From: a virus
Strand: one strand, 5' to 3'
Virus record (IMG/VR): IMGVR_UViG_3300027779_000039
Span: 1 to 53,139 of that record
Length of the DNA: 53,139 nucleotides
Shown: positions 9,940 to 18,743 of the stretch, piece by piece
Position numbering within the stretch: the stretch's first letter is position 1
Layout: each line of letters begins with the position of its first letter
Notes under the pieces: model-generated
The model's database searches: none
What the model saw: the letters and a program-made list of their open reading frames with translations, nothing else
Told to the model about the DNA's origin: nothing
Position numbers and translations under genes: made by a program

Positions 9940-10815
9940 TTAAGCTCTAGCTGCTCCACTTACATCGTATATAAATTTACCTGAACGAATTGCTTTACTA
10001 ATAGTATCTTCGTTAGCTGAGTATTCTTGAGAAGTCATTTTTGCTACTTCTGATTCTAATATGCTATCTGAACTAGATGCACCATTATCAGGAGAAGAAG
10101 AACTTCTAAGGTTTACTGCTCTTGCAGCATCTTTTTTAGATGGTTTCTTTTTGGTTGTTTTTAATCCCATATCAGCTTTGTACAAATCTATTGCACGAGA
10201 AGCGGCACGAGGATCGTCTTCGTTTTCATAAAGAGCTTTTTGAATGTAATCAGGCTGTTCTTCTGCCCATTCATGGAACTGGGGATTATCTCTAATTTCT
10301 GTAAAATCAGGATGTATTTGTAAAAGTTCCATTTCAGCACGTTCTCTTGTAGTCATTCTTTCTCTTTCTGATAACGAGTTTAATCTTTCTTCAATGTCTT
10401 TGTTTTGTTCTACTGCTTTTTTCATTGCAATAGTTTCTACAATTTTAGCAACATCAGGATACTCAGAAGCCCATGCATCAATTTCTTCATCTGATTTAGG
10501 TAGTTTCATTTCTTTTTTAGTAGCTGACGTTAATTGTTTTTTTAAGTCTGATAATTCTTTATCTTTAGCTTCTGTAGTTTTTTGCATGTGTCTACGCAAA
10601 TCACCATAACGTTTTTTAAATGATTCGTCTTCAGGTCCACTAGAAGGTTGTTCTAATCCTTCTGAGTCTTCAGATTGACTATTTCTTAATTTTATCTCTT
10701 CTTCAGCAGCCAGATCTTGCATAGTAGGCTCTGCTCTTTGGTATCTTATAGGCTTTTGCATTATAGTATCGCCTGTGTCTTCATCTCTTTTTATTACTGT
10801 TTCTTCGTTTGACAT
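9940..10815 (-). CDS. Scaffold-like protein
   Basis: A 291-residue, highly charged protein immediately before the capsid gene, as expected for a podovirus scaffold. The middle (about residues 70-165) is a Lys/Glu-rich helix region that looks like a coiled coil (KRYGDLRRHMQKTTEAKDKE, then ERLNSLSERERMTTRERAEM). The motif LLQIHPDFTEIRDNPQFHEW is shared by many phage scaffold-like proteins. There are no cysteines or membrane segments. It would direct prohead assembly and leave before DNA packaging. The leader upstream is structured (10835-10905). Confidence 0.75.
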   Translation of the reverse strand: MSNEETVIKRDEDTGDTIMQKPIRYQRAEPTMQDLAAEEEIKLRNSQSEDSEGLEQPSSGPEDESFKKRYGDLRRHMQKTTEAKDKELSDLKKQLTSATKKEMKLPKSDEEIDAWASEYPDVAKIVETIAMKKAVEQNKDIEERLNSLSERERMTTRERAEMELLQIHPDFTEIRDNPQFHEWAEEQPDYIQKALYENEDDPRAASRAIDLYKADMGLKTTKKKPSKKDAARAVNLRSSSSPDNGASSSDSILESEVAKMTSQEYSANEDTISKAIRSGKFIYDVSGAARA

Positions 10816-10834
10816 TTACGTCTCCTTGTTGGGG

Positions 10835-10905
10835 CTACTTAGTTGCCTATTGCTAGGGGTCAGTAGGTAGCCATAAACTAAGCATTGCTGCTTAGGGCTA
10901 AGTAG
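10835..10905 (-). other. Structured leader before the scaffold gene
   Basis: Two nested inverted repeats are visible: an outer CTACTTAG / CTAAGTAG pair (8 bp, 10835-10842 with 10898-10905) and an inner hairpin CTAAGC-attgct-GCTTAG (10878-10895). The two share the core CTTAG, so they could be alternative folds. The gap between the transglycosylase gene and the scaffold gene (10816-10914) contains no reading frame. A role in setting scaffold expression, or as a processing site, is inference. Confidence 0.45.
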
Positions 10906-10914
10906 TTAGTCTAC

Positions 10915-12942
10915 TTAAATAGTCATATCTGTTCCGTTTAATAACATTAAATTATTTACTACAGGAAGTAGATTACCATAACCTTCCTTAATATAGTAAT
11001 TTTTAGCATCGGGATAAATATCTGCATAATAATTTATTTTTTTTATATTGTCATTAATTTGTTTTAGGCTTAATGTTTTCATATTAGAAATTTGAGGATC
11101 TAATATTTCTTTATCAAAATCACGACCAGGATATGCCTTATCTCTATTAAATAAAGGATTTATACTACTAAATTTAGTTGGGTCGTCAGATGTTAAAATA
11201 CTTTCTTTATAGTTTTGATTATAGTCTAAACTTTTGTTGTACGTATCAGGGTCAAGAGCTTCTAAAACACTTAAAAATTCAGAAGCTTTGTTTAAGTTAG
11301 CAAGTTTCTCATCTACTGATAAAGTAGAATCTGCAGGATTAAAACTAGATACTACCTTTAATACTGCTCCTTCTTTTGACATAGAAGAATCACGATTTTC
11401 TATAGAATCAAACTCATCTTGATAAAATAATTTTTTTGTATTTTCTGCTTCTGCTATGTCTAGAGCTGCATCTGCATCTTGTTTGTTAGATATTCTAGAT
11501 TGAGTATTTAATTTTTCTTCTTCTGAAAGATCATCAAATATAAGACTTTGTAAATCTTTGTCTTTTATTATAGCTTTTACATTAGCTGTATCAAATTTCA
11601 TTATATCCATAAAATCATCATTTCCTGTAAGTATTGATAATCTTTCTCTCATGTCAACAACATTAGATGAAGGAGCTGTAACTATAGTAGTATCAGCCTC
11701 TGGGTATTTTTCCATTCCTTCTTCTGGTCTGCTTCTTGAATAGTCTCCAAATACTACAGTCGTAGCCACATCTTTAGAATCTTTTATTGATTTTTTTGAT
11801 TCTTCTTCTGAAGGAGGGGCTTGCTTTTCTGTTTTTCCTGTTTTTCCTGCTGCATATTCATATGTTTTATCATGTTTTTCTGCTGCAACAAGAGAGTCAG
11901 CAAATGTATTAGTTAAAGTATCTGTAGGTCTTCCAGAGCTAATGCCTGCTCTGTAATCAAATGTTCCGCCAAAGTCTCCGTTAAATCCTGTGTCTCTAGT
12001 ACCTGTAACTGTAACATTTTCAAGACCTCCTCCCCCACTTAGTTTAGGAGTAGAATTAAATACTTGTTTTGTTTGTTCTTGAACATTAAGAGGCGCAGCA
12101 GGCTCACGATTTGTAGGTGCACCGTACAAACTTCCATTAGCTCCGCCCCAAGGTTCTGTAGTTATACCGCCTTGGTTACGACCAGGTATAGTTATTGCTT
12201 TATTTACTCCAGAAACATTATTTATGTACGTATTTAATAATTTATTATTTGCGTATGTAGAAGGGTCGGCTATATAAGGTTTTGCTCCACCGTATCCTTG
12301 ATTATACATAGTAGCAGATTCTATTATAGTAGGTTTTCTTTTATTGTTTCTTTCAAATCTTTTATTTAAATATTCTAAATAATTTAAACTTGCATTTACT
12401 TGCCCTAATTCATCTAATTTATCATAATCTTTTGCAGCCTCTGCCATGTACACATCATGTTCAGGAGTATCTTTTTCAGGGACAGGTTTATATTTTTTTT
12501 GATATACTTGAGAATCTACAAATGCACCTAGTTGTATTTGTAAAGGTCCTTTGGCTGCTTCGTGAAAAAACTGACCTCCACTGGATTCTGCATATAAGAT
12601 AGAATATACATCGGGGTAAGAAACATTTTTATTATCTTTTGTAAAATTTTCTATAGCAGATATAGACTCTGGCTTTAATTTATTTTCAACTTTATAGCTT
12701 CCTTTAAGTGAGGTATTGTTAAAATTTACATATTCATTAAATTTAGTATTGTCTCGTAATTCTGTATCAATAGGTATTTTGGTTTCTATAGCGTCATAAT
12801 TAGGTTCGTTTTCTTTTACAGTGTTTTCTGTAGTCATGCCATTAGCGGCTTGTGGTATCACTGTTCCCCCTTCACGTAAAGACGCAGTAAATCGTTCACT
12901 GTCTTTGTTACGCAAAGAGTTTTGAAAAGCTACATTTTTCAT
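10915..12942 (-). CDS. Virion protein with N-terminal lytic transglycosylase domain
   Basis: A 675-residue protein. Residues about 105-220 form a soluble lytic transglycosylase-like domain: catalytic Glu at about 119 in SILYAESSGG, the GPLQIQ strand at 132-137 and the substrate-groove MYNQGYGG at 212-219. The rest is hydrophilic, Asp/Ser/Lys-rich and without a recognised fold. It sits between portal-associated genes and scaffold and overlaps the upstream gene by one base, so it is probably a virion component that cuts peptidoglycan locally during DNA entry rather than the main endolysin. No separate endolysin was recognised, so a role in lysis remains possible. Confidence 0.7.
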   Translation of the reverse strand: MKNVAFQNSLRNKDSERFTASLREGGTVIPQAANGMTTENTVKENEPNYDAIETKIPIDTELRDNTKFNEYVNFNNTSLKGSYKVENKLKPESISAIENFTKDNKNVSYPDVYSILYAESSGGQFFHEAAKGPLQIQLGAFVDSQVYQKKYKPVPEKDTPEHDVYMAEAAKDYDKLDELGQVNASLNYLEYLNKRFERNNKRKPTIIESATMYNQGYGGAKPYIADPSTYANNKLLNTYINNVSGVNKAITIPGRNQGGITTEPWGGANGSLYGAPTNREPAAPLNVQEQTKQVFNSTPKLSGGGGLENVTVTGTRDTGFNGDFGGTFDYRAGISSGRPTDTLTNTFADSLVAAEKHDKTYEYAAGKTGKTEKQAPPSEEESKKSIKDSKDVATTVVFGDYSRSRPEEGMEKYPEADTTIVTAPSSNVVDMRERLSILTGNDDFMDIMKFDTANVKAIIKDKDLQSLIFDDLSEEEKLNTQSRISNKQDADAALDIAEAENTKKLFYQDEFDSIENRDSSMSKEGAVLKVVSSFNPADSTLSVDEKLANLNKASEFLSVLEALDPDTYNKSLDYNQNYKESILTSDDPTKFSSINPLFNRDKAYPGRDFDKEILDPQISNMKTLSLKQINDNIKKINYYADIYPDAKNYYIKEGYGNLLPVVNNLMLLNGTDMTI

Positions 12943-13592
12943 TAAATAGGAGCACCTTCAGGCATAGTAGGACCTAATAAACCTTCAGGAGCTTCTTCTT
13001 GTGGGCTCACTAATTGACCTTCTTGATCCATTACATTTAAACCATCAAGAGCATTCTTTCTCATTTTTTCATACTGAGCTAGACCGTGATACCTAACTAC
13101 ATTAGCAGGTACTACAAGTTCTCCTTCAGATAATAAAACGAGTTGATCATCTGCTACTTCTTCTGCAGTTGCACCAGGAGGTGCTACAGTTATCCCTAAG
13201 CTTTCTGCTTCTTGTGCCATATCAGGGGATACAGATCCTGCCCTTTCTTCTGATGGAGGTGGGGGTGGCATACCGCCCATAGGTGACATTGCTATGTTTC
13301 CTTCTGCAGCCTTTCTTATATATGCTCCACCTGATCTTAATTCATTTGCGTTTACCATGTACTTTCCTTTGTTTGCCATTACAGTTCTTCCTGCCATCCC
13401 TTTTTTATTTTGGTCCTTAGCTAATTTATCTAATTCTATAAAAGCGTTATACGAAGCTAGACTTTTAGCATCAGGATTTATTTTTGGACTAACCTTAGTA
13501 TTCATTTTTGCTTTATTAACTAAAGGATTGACTCTAGGTCCTCCTTTATTTTCATCACCTACGGGTGTTATTATATTTTTATTTTCTGCCAT
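12942..13592 (-). CDS. Portal-adjacent virion protein with GELVVPANVVRYHG motif
   Basis: A 216-residue protein. The conserved part is near the C-terminus (about residues 145-190), where DDQLVLLSEGELVVPANVV and RYHGLAQYEKMRKNA match a segment I remember from many marine podovirus structural proteins near the portal. The middle is Pro-rich (GMPPPPPSEE), and the N-terminus is Lys/Asn-rich. It overlaps the transglycosylase gene by one base and follows a 73-residue gene by one base, so translation is probably coupled. The exact role is unknown; a head-tail or internal protein is likely from context. Confidence 0.55.
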   Translation of the reverse strand: MAENKNIITPVGDENKGGPRVNPLVNKAKMNTKVSPKINPDAKSLASYNAFIELDKLAKDQNKKGMAGRTVMANKGKYMVNANELRSGGAYIRKAAEGNIAMSPMGGMPPPPPSEERAGSVSPDMAQEAESLGITVAPPGATAEEVADDQLVLLSEGELVVPANVVRYHGLAQYEKMRKNALDGLNVMDQEGQLVSPQEEAPEGLLGPTMPEGAPI

Positions 13593-13593
13593 A

Positions 13594-13815
13594 TTATTTC
13601 TCCTTTGCTGACTGAATAGCTTCTTCTCTTATTGTTAAAAATCGTTGAAGCTCTTGAATTGATCCCTGTAGTATATGTATCTTACAATGATCTACCTCTC
13701 TATAAAGATTCTTTGTTTGAGAATCTATCCTGTTTTTAACATATTGAGAGAGGGCTTCAAGATGCTTAGGATCGTTTAAACACGGTAATAATTTTCTAGC
13801 TGTTTCTTTTATCAT
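13594..13815 (-). CDS. Small helical protein downstream of portal
   Basis: A 73-residue, mostly helical protein with two cysteines and alternating charges (KNRIDSQTKNLYREVDHCKI). It overlaps the portal stop by four bases (ATGA type) and is followed by the next gene after one base, so it belongs firmly to the portal operon. Its DNA contains one of only three GTTTAAAC palindromes outside the plus arm (13774-13781, encoding CLN). I do not recognise the family. Position suggests a portal-associated or packaging accessory protein. Confidence 0.6.
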   Translation of the reverse strand: MIKETARKLLPCLNDPKHLEALSQYVKNRIDSQTKNLYREVDHCKIHILQGSIQELQRFLTIREEAIQSAKEK

Positions 13816-15890
13816 TGTATTCCTTCATTGCTTCCAACAGGAGGTGCGGAAAATCCTTCCATACCAGGCTCAGGTGCTCCACCTGGTCCTATGTTACCAT
13901 TACCTGTTTGAGCAGGATTAGTAGAAGCAGGTATACCGCCTCCTTCTGGTGCTGTTGGTTGAGGTGCTTGTTCAGCAGGTCCTGCAGGCATCATTCCTGC
14001 AGCTTTCATAACTTCTGCTTGTCTCACAGCCTCTCTTTCATCGTTTACAAATTTCTCAGCATCAAGATCAAATGCATGAGCAATCTCTCTTAATATTACA
14101 GGAAACTTTATAAAAGGTGCTAATGTAGGAGAACTGCCTATCTGCATAAGTTGTATAAGTCTTTGACTTCTTACTTCATTACGCATAAGACTTTCTGTAC
14201 CTCTAGCCTTTACTTCTATATCGCCTTTTATTTCTGGATCATAATCAAACTGTTGATTAAAAGCGTAAAAGGCTTCTCCTAATGGCTGTAGTAAATAGTC
14301 ATCAATATTTTTAATAACTGTTTTAATAGATAACTGAGCAGCACCCATTAGCATAGATATGCCTGATGCTGTTCTACCTACTCCAGTAACTCCTGTCTGA
14401 CCATGTGAGAAAGAAGGTATTCCTGTAGCTTCATCTGCAAGTACCCTAGCCTTATCAAACATCTGCATGTTTTGATTTGACACATTAGGATAACTAGTAG
14501 CAAATAAAGACTGACCAGGTGCTCCACCTTGCCTTCTAAAAATTTTACCAGGATAGAGCTCTAAGTCCTGCCCTGGTACGAGATTAGTTTCGTCAATCTC
14601 AAATATAAGATTTCCTGCTAACACAGCGTTGTCTACCGCCATACGCATAAAACCATTCATTAGTTGCTGAGTGTCTGCCATATTTTCTGCTAGACCTACT
14701 CCATAAAAACTATATGGATTTAACTCAAAAGGAGCAGCAAAATAAGGAATCCTATTAGGAACGAAAGGGTTAATCGCCAATCTAAGGATTTTACCATTGC
14801 CAACCCAGGCATTAATTTGGACTGTATCCATGTCAGAGTATTCGTCAGGAATATCAAGACCTGCATCTTCTGCAATATCTTTATCAATATTTCCCCAATA
14901 CTCGTAGACTTCAAACCTATCCACACTATAACTTTTTGTATCTTCGTCTTCAACTTGTGTCTCCCACCATTTACGGACATAATTAGTGCCCATTTCTATA
15001 CATTCATCAATGGCATCGCCATCAAAAAAAGGTCTTTTCTTTAATCCCCTTAAATCTGAGTGAGACAGTTTATGTCTTTGTATTACATACTCAGCTTGTT
15101 CCATGTTCTTAGCATCTGGGTCAGGGTAAAAATTCCAGACTGAAACAAATTCTAATTTAGGTACAGTAGTAATACTAGGATTGTATACTACTTTACCATC
15201 TTCATCTTCTTCCCAATTAGGGTATTCTTTATCTACTGCAAAAGGACCTTTAAGAACTCCTGTACCAAATAAAGACATCTCAAATGCGGCTGACCTTAAA
15301 TGTTTAGAAGCAGAAGATTCTTCTAGTTGATCTAGTATTCTTTTTTCCATTCTTTTAGCTGCATCTTCTGCAGGATGAAAAGTTATAGCTGTAGGAGTTA
15401 CCCCTTCTCCTTCTTTTAAAGCTAAGTCATTTTGTAAGTATTCTAAATTACCTAAGCGATCTTCTAAAGTTTTTTGCGTATCTCCAGGTTCTAAGTCTTT
15501 ACCATCTCCAGGAAAACCGTAGGCAGAAGTCAATCCTTCTGGCTCATTAGGATCAAAGTGCACAGCTTCAGCAACTCCTTCTGGTATACGAGTAGAACTA
15601 ATGCCTAGGGGAAATCGTTGTCCTGCAAATAACACATCTGTTATCTGACCAAATGCAGCGATTACTTTTGTTTTAGTTACTTTAATAAATATCTGACTTT
15701 TTTCTGTATCAGTAAATTGATTATCTGTACCGTAGATTCCTCTATAGTTTTTATAAGAACTTATCCATCTAGTTTCTTGATCTCTTCTAGCATCTTCTGA
15801 TTTTGTAAATGCACTTAGTACATGAGTAGATAGAGCATGTTCTTTATCATCTAGTAATAAATCTTCTATTTCTAATTCTTCGTCTTCCAT
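13812..15890 (-). CDS. Portal protein (head-tail connector)
   Basis: A 692-residue protein next to the large terminase gene, with a 12-base gap. It has the acidic N-terminus and the RRDQETRWISSYKNYRGIYG segment common to podovirus portals. The body contains the long helix region with FYPDPDAKNMEQAEYVIQRH, PFVPNRIPYFAAPFE and ATGIPSFSHGQTG, close to sequences I associate with portals of HMO-2011-like phages. The C-terminal tail (about 640-692) is Pro/Gly/Ala-rich and probably disordered. It would form the dodecameric DNA-entry channel and dock the terminase. Confidence 0.85.
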   Translation of the reverse strand: MEDEELEIEDLLLDDKEHALSTHVLSAFTKSEDARRDQETRWISSYKNYRGIYGTDNQFTDTEKSQIFIKVTKTKVIAAFGQITDVLFAGQRFPLGISSTRIPEGVAEAVHFDPNEPEGLTSAYGFPGDGKDLEPGDTQKTLEDRLGNLEYLQNDLALKEGEGVTPTAITFHPAEDAAKRMEKRILDQLEESSASKHLRSAAFEMSLFGTGVLKGPFAVDKEYPNWEEDEDGKVVYNPSITTVPKLEFVSVWNFYPDPDAKNMEQAEYVIQRHKLSHSDLRGLKKRPFFDGDAIDECIEMGTNYVRKWWETQVEDEDTKSYSVDRFEVYEYWGNIDKDIAEDAGLDIPDEYSDMDTVQINAWVGNGKILRLAINPFVPNRIPYFAAPFELNPYSFYGVGLAENMADTQQLMNGFMRMAVDNAVLAGNLIFEIDETNLVPGQDLELYPGKIFRRQGGAPGQSLFATSYPNVSNQNMQMFDKARVLADEATGIPSFSHGQTGVTGVGRTASGISMLMGAAQLSIKTVIKNIDDYLLQPLGEAFYAFNQQFDYDPEIKGDIEVKARGTESLMRNEVRSQRLIQLMQIGSSPTLAPFIKFPVILREIAHAFDLDAEKFVNDEREAVRQAEVMKAAGMMPAGPAEQAPQPTAPEGGGIPASTNPAQTGNGNIGPGGAPEPGMEGFSAPPVGSNEGIQ

Positions 15891-15901
15891 AATATATCCC
15901 T

Positions 15902-17494
15902 TTAATAACCAAATGACTCATCAAATGGTTGCCATTTTTTTATTTGCTGACTTGCATCAAACCCAAATAAAGACCTTGGCACTGGTCTAGACATTACGCC
16001 ATAACGCAATGCGTCATAGCCATGATCATAATCTATTTTAGTATTAATATCTTCTGGATTATTTTTGTCTAAAGGTAGTTGAGGTAGTTCTGCTATTAGC
16101 TGTGTACAGTTCTCAAAAAACTCTATTCCTGTTTCACCCATTTCTTCATCTAGTCTTAATAATCTATGCAATTCATTTTTACCTGCTATCCTACTTCCTT
16201 TACTTCTATCGGAAGGTCGCCATCTACATCCTTTAAGAATCATTGCTTCTGCTATACTAGGTCCTGTTTGACCTCTTTGATGCCAACAAGATGAATCTAA
16301 TATTCCGTATGCTATGTTGTCGTCTGCTTGTCTTTCAATATTTAATATAACATCAGCAAGTTCGTCTGCAGTTTTTTTACGTACATACAGCTCTCTGTAT
16401 ACAATAATATGACCATCGGGTCTAGCTGCCATCCACAAAACTACTGACCAAGAACTATATCCATAATCACATGATCTAAATCTTCTCCACGAGGAAGGTA
16501 TATTATAAGGTTCTACTACATGGATGTCTCTATTGAACTCTCCAAATGCAGCTCCTTCTGCTATGTCCCATGAACCTTCTAGAAGTTGCTTTCTTTGTAC
16601 TTCTGGTAAAGATAAAAGATTAGCTTCGTATTCACCTGACTCAGATAGGTATGGGTTATCTGTTAGTTTAGCAGGTATAAACCTTCTTTTAAACAGAGAC
16701 TGTCCTGCTTTCTTATGGGCTTTTGGATATTTAAGAACATTACCTGATTCTATATCCGTTGCATCAAACGATTTATTATAAGGAGAAGGATTAATAAACA
16801 TCTTCTTAACCCACATATGCCCTGGTCCACCAGGATTGCTTGTAGCTCTCATATGTATAGGTAACGAAGAATCAGTTGTTCTAAGTCTTGACCTTAAATA
16901 GTCCCAAGCGTAAGGAGTAGGATACTGAGTTAATTCATCTACACCTATCCAAGTAAACGCTTGTCCTTGGTATCTTAATACATCTTTGTCTTGTTCTAGA
17001 TATGTCATCCATATCCTAGCACCTGAAGGGAATGTCCATAAAGACTTTCTTTCGCTCCAATGAGCACCTTTAAATACTTGAGGGTACATAGTCTGACTCT
17101 TTTGTACCAACTCTCTTAATTCATCATTTGTTCTACGAATAATTAAAGCAGAGTGATTACCATTACCACAATACCTTAATACATCTGCTAGTAATGCGTA
17201 GGACTTACCACCGCCTGCTGCACCGCCATATAAAACTTCTCTTTCACTTGATGCTAAAAACTCTGTCTGAGGACCTTCGTTAGGTTTAAATATTATAGGT
17301 CTTTCTTCACTAAGCTCTTCTTCAATAGTCTCTATCTTTTTTTCAGCATAAGCTAGTTTTATTTTAGCTGACTTTTTTGCTTTCTTTGCTACGGTAAGTT
17401 TCTGCTTCTGCAATGAGATCTTCTTGCGTTTCTGTCCTTGCCTTGGCTTTGGCACGTTCCCATCTGATTCTAGCTGCTCGTCTTCTTTTTTCAC
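15902..17494 (-). CDS. terL: Terminase large subunit
   Basis: A 530-residue packaging motor. The ATPase has Walker A GAAGGGKS at 91-98 and Walker B WIGVDE at about 182-187, and the motif III-like RATSNPGGPGH follows at about 216-226. The nuclease domain starts with an acidic residue in SCDYGYSSW (about 341-349). The start is a GTG at 17494 with AAGGA six bases upstream. The first about 70 residues are a Lys/Glu-rich extension and overlap the end of the preceding HTH gene by 131 bases, which is unusually long. The protein translocates and cuts DNA at the portal. Confidence 0.92.
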   Translation of the reverse strand: MKKEDEQLESDGNVPKPRQGQKRKKISLQKQKLTVAKKAKKSAKIKLAYAEKKIETIEEELSEERPIIFKPNEGPQTEFLASSEREVLYGGAAGGGKSYALLADVLRYCGNGNHSALIIRRTNDELRELVQKSQTMYPQVFKGAHWSERKSLWTFPSGARIWMTYLEQDKDVLRYQGQAFTWIGVDELTQYPTPYAWDYLRSRLRTTDSSLPIHMRATSNPGGPGHMWVKKMFINPSPYNKSFDATDIESGNVLKYPKAHKKAGQSLFKRRFIPAKLTDNPYLSESGEYEANLLSLPEVQRKQLLEGSWDIAEGAAFGEFNRDIHVVEPYNIPSSWRRFRSCDYGYSSWSVVLWMAARPDGHIIVYRELYVRKKTADELADVILNIERQADDNIAYGILDSSCWHQRGQTGPSIAEAMILKGCRWRPSDRSKGSRIAGKNELHRLLRLDEEMGETGIEFFENCTQLIAELPQLPLDKNNPEDINTKIDYDHGYDALRYGVMSRPVPRSLFGFDASQQIKKWQPFDESFGY

Positions 17495-17747
17495 TTAAAT
17501 CCTTTTTAGTTATTCTGTATAAAGATACATGAGATATATCTCTACCGCTTCTACTTGATAACCATTTAGCTACTTCTCTGTAGCTTGATCCTTTTAAGTA
17601 CTCTTTAGCTTTTTCTAATAGCTCCATTTCTTCTGGTACTATTTCTAATAAGTCTTTTGAGCCTTCTACTAACTCCCATCCAAAAGGTATAGTTGAGGAA
17701 GTTCTTCTTTTATATTTATTCGTCTGTTCCGTCATCTGCTTCATCAT
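17364..17747 (-). CDS. Helix-turn-helix protein resembling a recombinase DNA-binding domain
   Basis: About 127 residues from the ATG at 17747 (ATGs at 17744 and 17735 are alternatives). Residues about 20-80 (IPFGWELVEGSKDLLEIVPE, then YREVAKWLSSRSG and SHVSLYRI) look like the HTH/recombinase region that follows the catalytic domain of large serine recombinases, but no catalytic domain is present. The C-terminus is Arg/Lys-rich. It overlaps the terminase small-subunit-like gene by about 30 bases and the large subunit by 131 bases. Being wedged between the two terminase genes suggests a DNA-recognition role in packaging; that is inference. Confidence 0.6.
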   Translation of the reverse strand: MMKQMTEQTNKYKRRTSSTIPFGWELVEGSKDLLEIVPEEMELLEKAKEYLKGSSYREVAKWLSSRSGRDISHVSLYRITKKDLSEKRRRAARIRWERAKAKARTETQEDLIAEAETYRSKESKKVS

Positions 17748-18087
17748 TTTTTCTTGGTAGTATAAAAATACCTTGAGGAGCTTTAACTTCAATCTTATCT
17801 GTTTTACTAACGCCTATTCTATCTAGTACGTCTTTAGCTGCTGCTAGTTTATCTCTTGTTCCCATTTCTACAGGATCATCAATAACTCCTACTATAGCCA
17901 TTGCTGCTTTCGGTGCGTTAGCTGCTAAAAAATTCTTAGAAGAAGATAAAATTTCTTCCTCACATCCTTTTATTACATCATTAATAGATGTGTTTTTAGA
18001 GTACTCTGCTACATCCATAGCTGCTCTATAGTTTCCTGCTGCTTCTCCAAATAAAGCATTTATAAATATTTTTTGTTTGGGAGTCAT
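17716..18087 (-). CDS. terS: Terminase small subunit-like protein
   Basis: A 123-residue protein. The N-terminus (MTPKQKIFINALFGEAAGNY, then AAMDVAEYS) resembles the DNA-binding start of many small terminases, and the segment RDKLAAAKDVLDRIGVSKTD followed by KIEV is a common C-terminal region of that family. It lies just upstream of the large subunit, separated only by the overlapping HTH gene. It would recognise phage DNA and stimulate the large subunit. The acidic tail (NDEADDGTDE) overlaps the next gene. Confidence 0.7.
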   Translation of the reverse strand: MTPKQKIFINALFGEAAGNYRAAMDVAEYSKNTSINDVIKGCEEEILSSSKNFLAANAPKAAMAIVGVIDDPVEMGTRDKLAAAKDVLDRIGVSKTDKIEVKAPQGIFILPRKNDEADDGTDE

Positions 18088-18088
18088 A

Positions 18089-18430
18089 CTAACCGCCTAT
18101 TACTATTTGTTCTGCTACTACAGTAACTGTTAGATCATTGGCTGATCCTCCTGTAGCTGATATAAGATCACCTGCTTGCAACCCTATAATAATATCATTT
18201 AACCAAAGATACCCATCAGCGGCTACACTTGTAGCTCCTGTAAGAGCAAAATGACTAGTACTAGAAGCATCATATAGTTCTAATTTAACTGTTGCTGCAT
18301 TACTTGCATCCACGTTAGCTACCATAATCTGTCTTACAATAGAGCGATGGTTGGAGGGCGTAGTATATACTGTAGTTCTATTGGTGTTAGCCAATAATAC
18401 AGATGATGTTACTAATAACCCTCCTTGCAT
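18089..18430 (-). CDS. Small beta-rich virion-type protein
   Basis: A 113-residue, Ala/Thr/Val-rich protein with regularly spaced hydrophobic strands (NHRSIVRQIMVANVD, VKLELYDAS, GLQAGDLISATGG, LTVTVVAEQIVIGG) and no charged helices. This composition fits a small structural jelly-roll or head-fibre-like subunit. The gene ends two bases before the terminase small-subunit-like gene. No catalytic motif and no signal peptide were seen. The family is not recognised with certainty. Confidence 0.5.
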   Translation of the reverse strand: MQGGLLVTSSVLLANTNRTTVYTTPSNHRSIVRQIMVANVDASNAATVKLELYDASSTSHFALTGATSVAADGYLWLNDIIIGLQAGDLISATGGSANDLTVTVVAEQIVIGG

Positions 18431-18432
18431 CT

Positions 18433-18612
18433 TTAGCTTGCTACCATGCTAGAAATAATAATCAATGCTATAAGACCTATACCTAAATATATACCATATT
18501 TATTGTAGTCTCTAGTCATAGCTATTTCTTTCTTAGGCACTAGTTTAGCAACCTTTGCTTTCTTTTCAAACTTAACTTTAGTTACTTCTTCTTTTGCTTT
18601 TGCTTCAGCCAT
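18433..18612 (-). CDS. Small membrane protein with basic N-terminus
   Basis: Fifty-nine residues from the ATG at 18612, which has AAGGAG at the right distance; a TTG two codons earlier is in frame but less likely. The first about 35 residues are alternating Lys/Glu/Ala, and the C-terminus is one membrane helix (YGIYLGIGLIALIIISSMVA, about 39-58). This topology, soluble head plus C-terminal anchor, occurs in phage lysis or membrane-modifying proteins, but no family is recognised. It is in the late operon, two bases before the next gene. Confidence 0.6.
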   Translation of the reverse strand: MAEAKAKEEVTKVKFEKKAKVAKLVPKKEIAMTRDYNKYGIYLGIGLIALIIISSMVAS

Positions 18613-18640
18613 ATTCAACTCCTTAATACCCTCGTACTTT

Positions 18641-18739
18641 CTATCTCTTCTTCTTACTAGCCTTTTTCTTTTTTGTCAAGGTCATAAGACCAAAGACACA
18701 TTTTTTACCAGTAGGAGATTTTACTTTTTTATCTGCCAT
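18641..18739 (-). CDS. Very small basic protein
   Basis: A 32-residue reading frame (MADKKVKSPTGKKC, then VFGLMTLTKKKK). Its VFGLMTxTxKK part resembles VFGLITSTYKK in the 79-residue protein encoded at 19142-19381, and both follow a SPTxK motif, which suggests a related, shortened copy. It starts four bases after the lipoprotein stop. The ribosome binding site is weak. The similarity and the placement in an otherwise empty gap support a real gene; function unknown. Confidence 0.45.
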   Translation of the reverse strand: MADKKVKSPTGKKCVFGLMTLTKKKKASKKKR

Positions 18740-18743
18740 TCTA

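Noticed and set aside
14720-14980. A minus-strand frame within the portal gene.
   Set aside because: It is out of frame with a well-supported portal gene and has no independent evidence.
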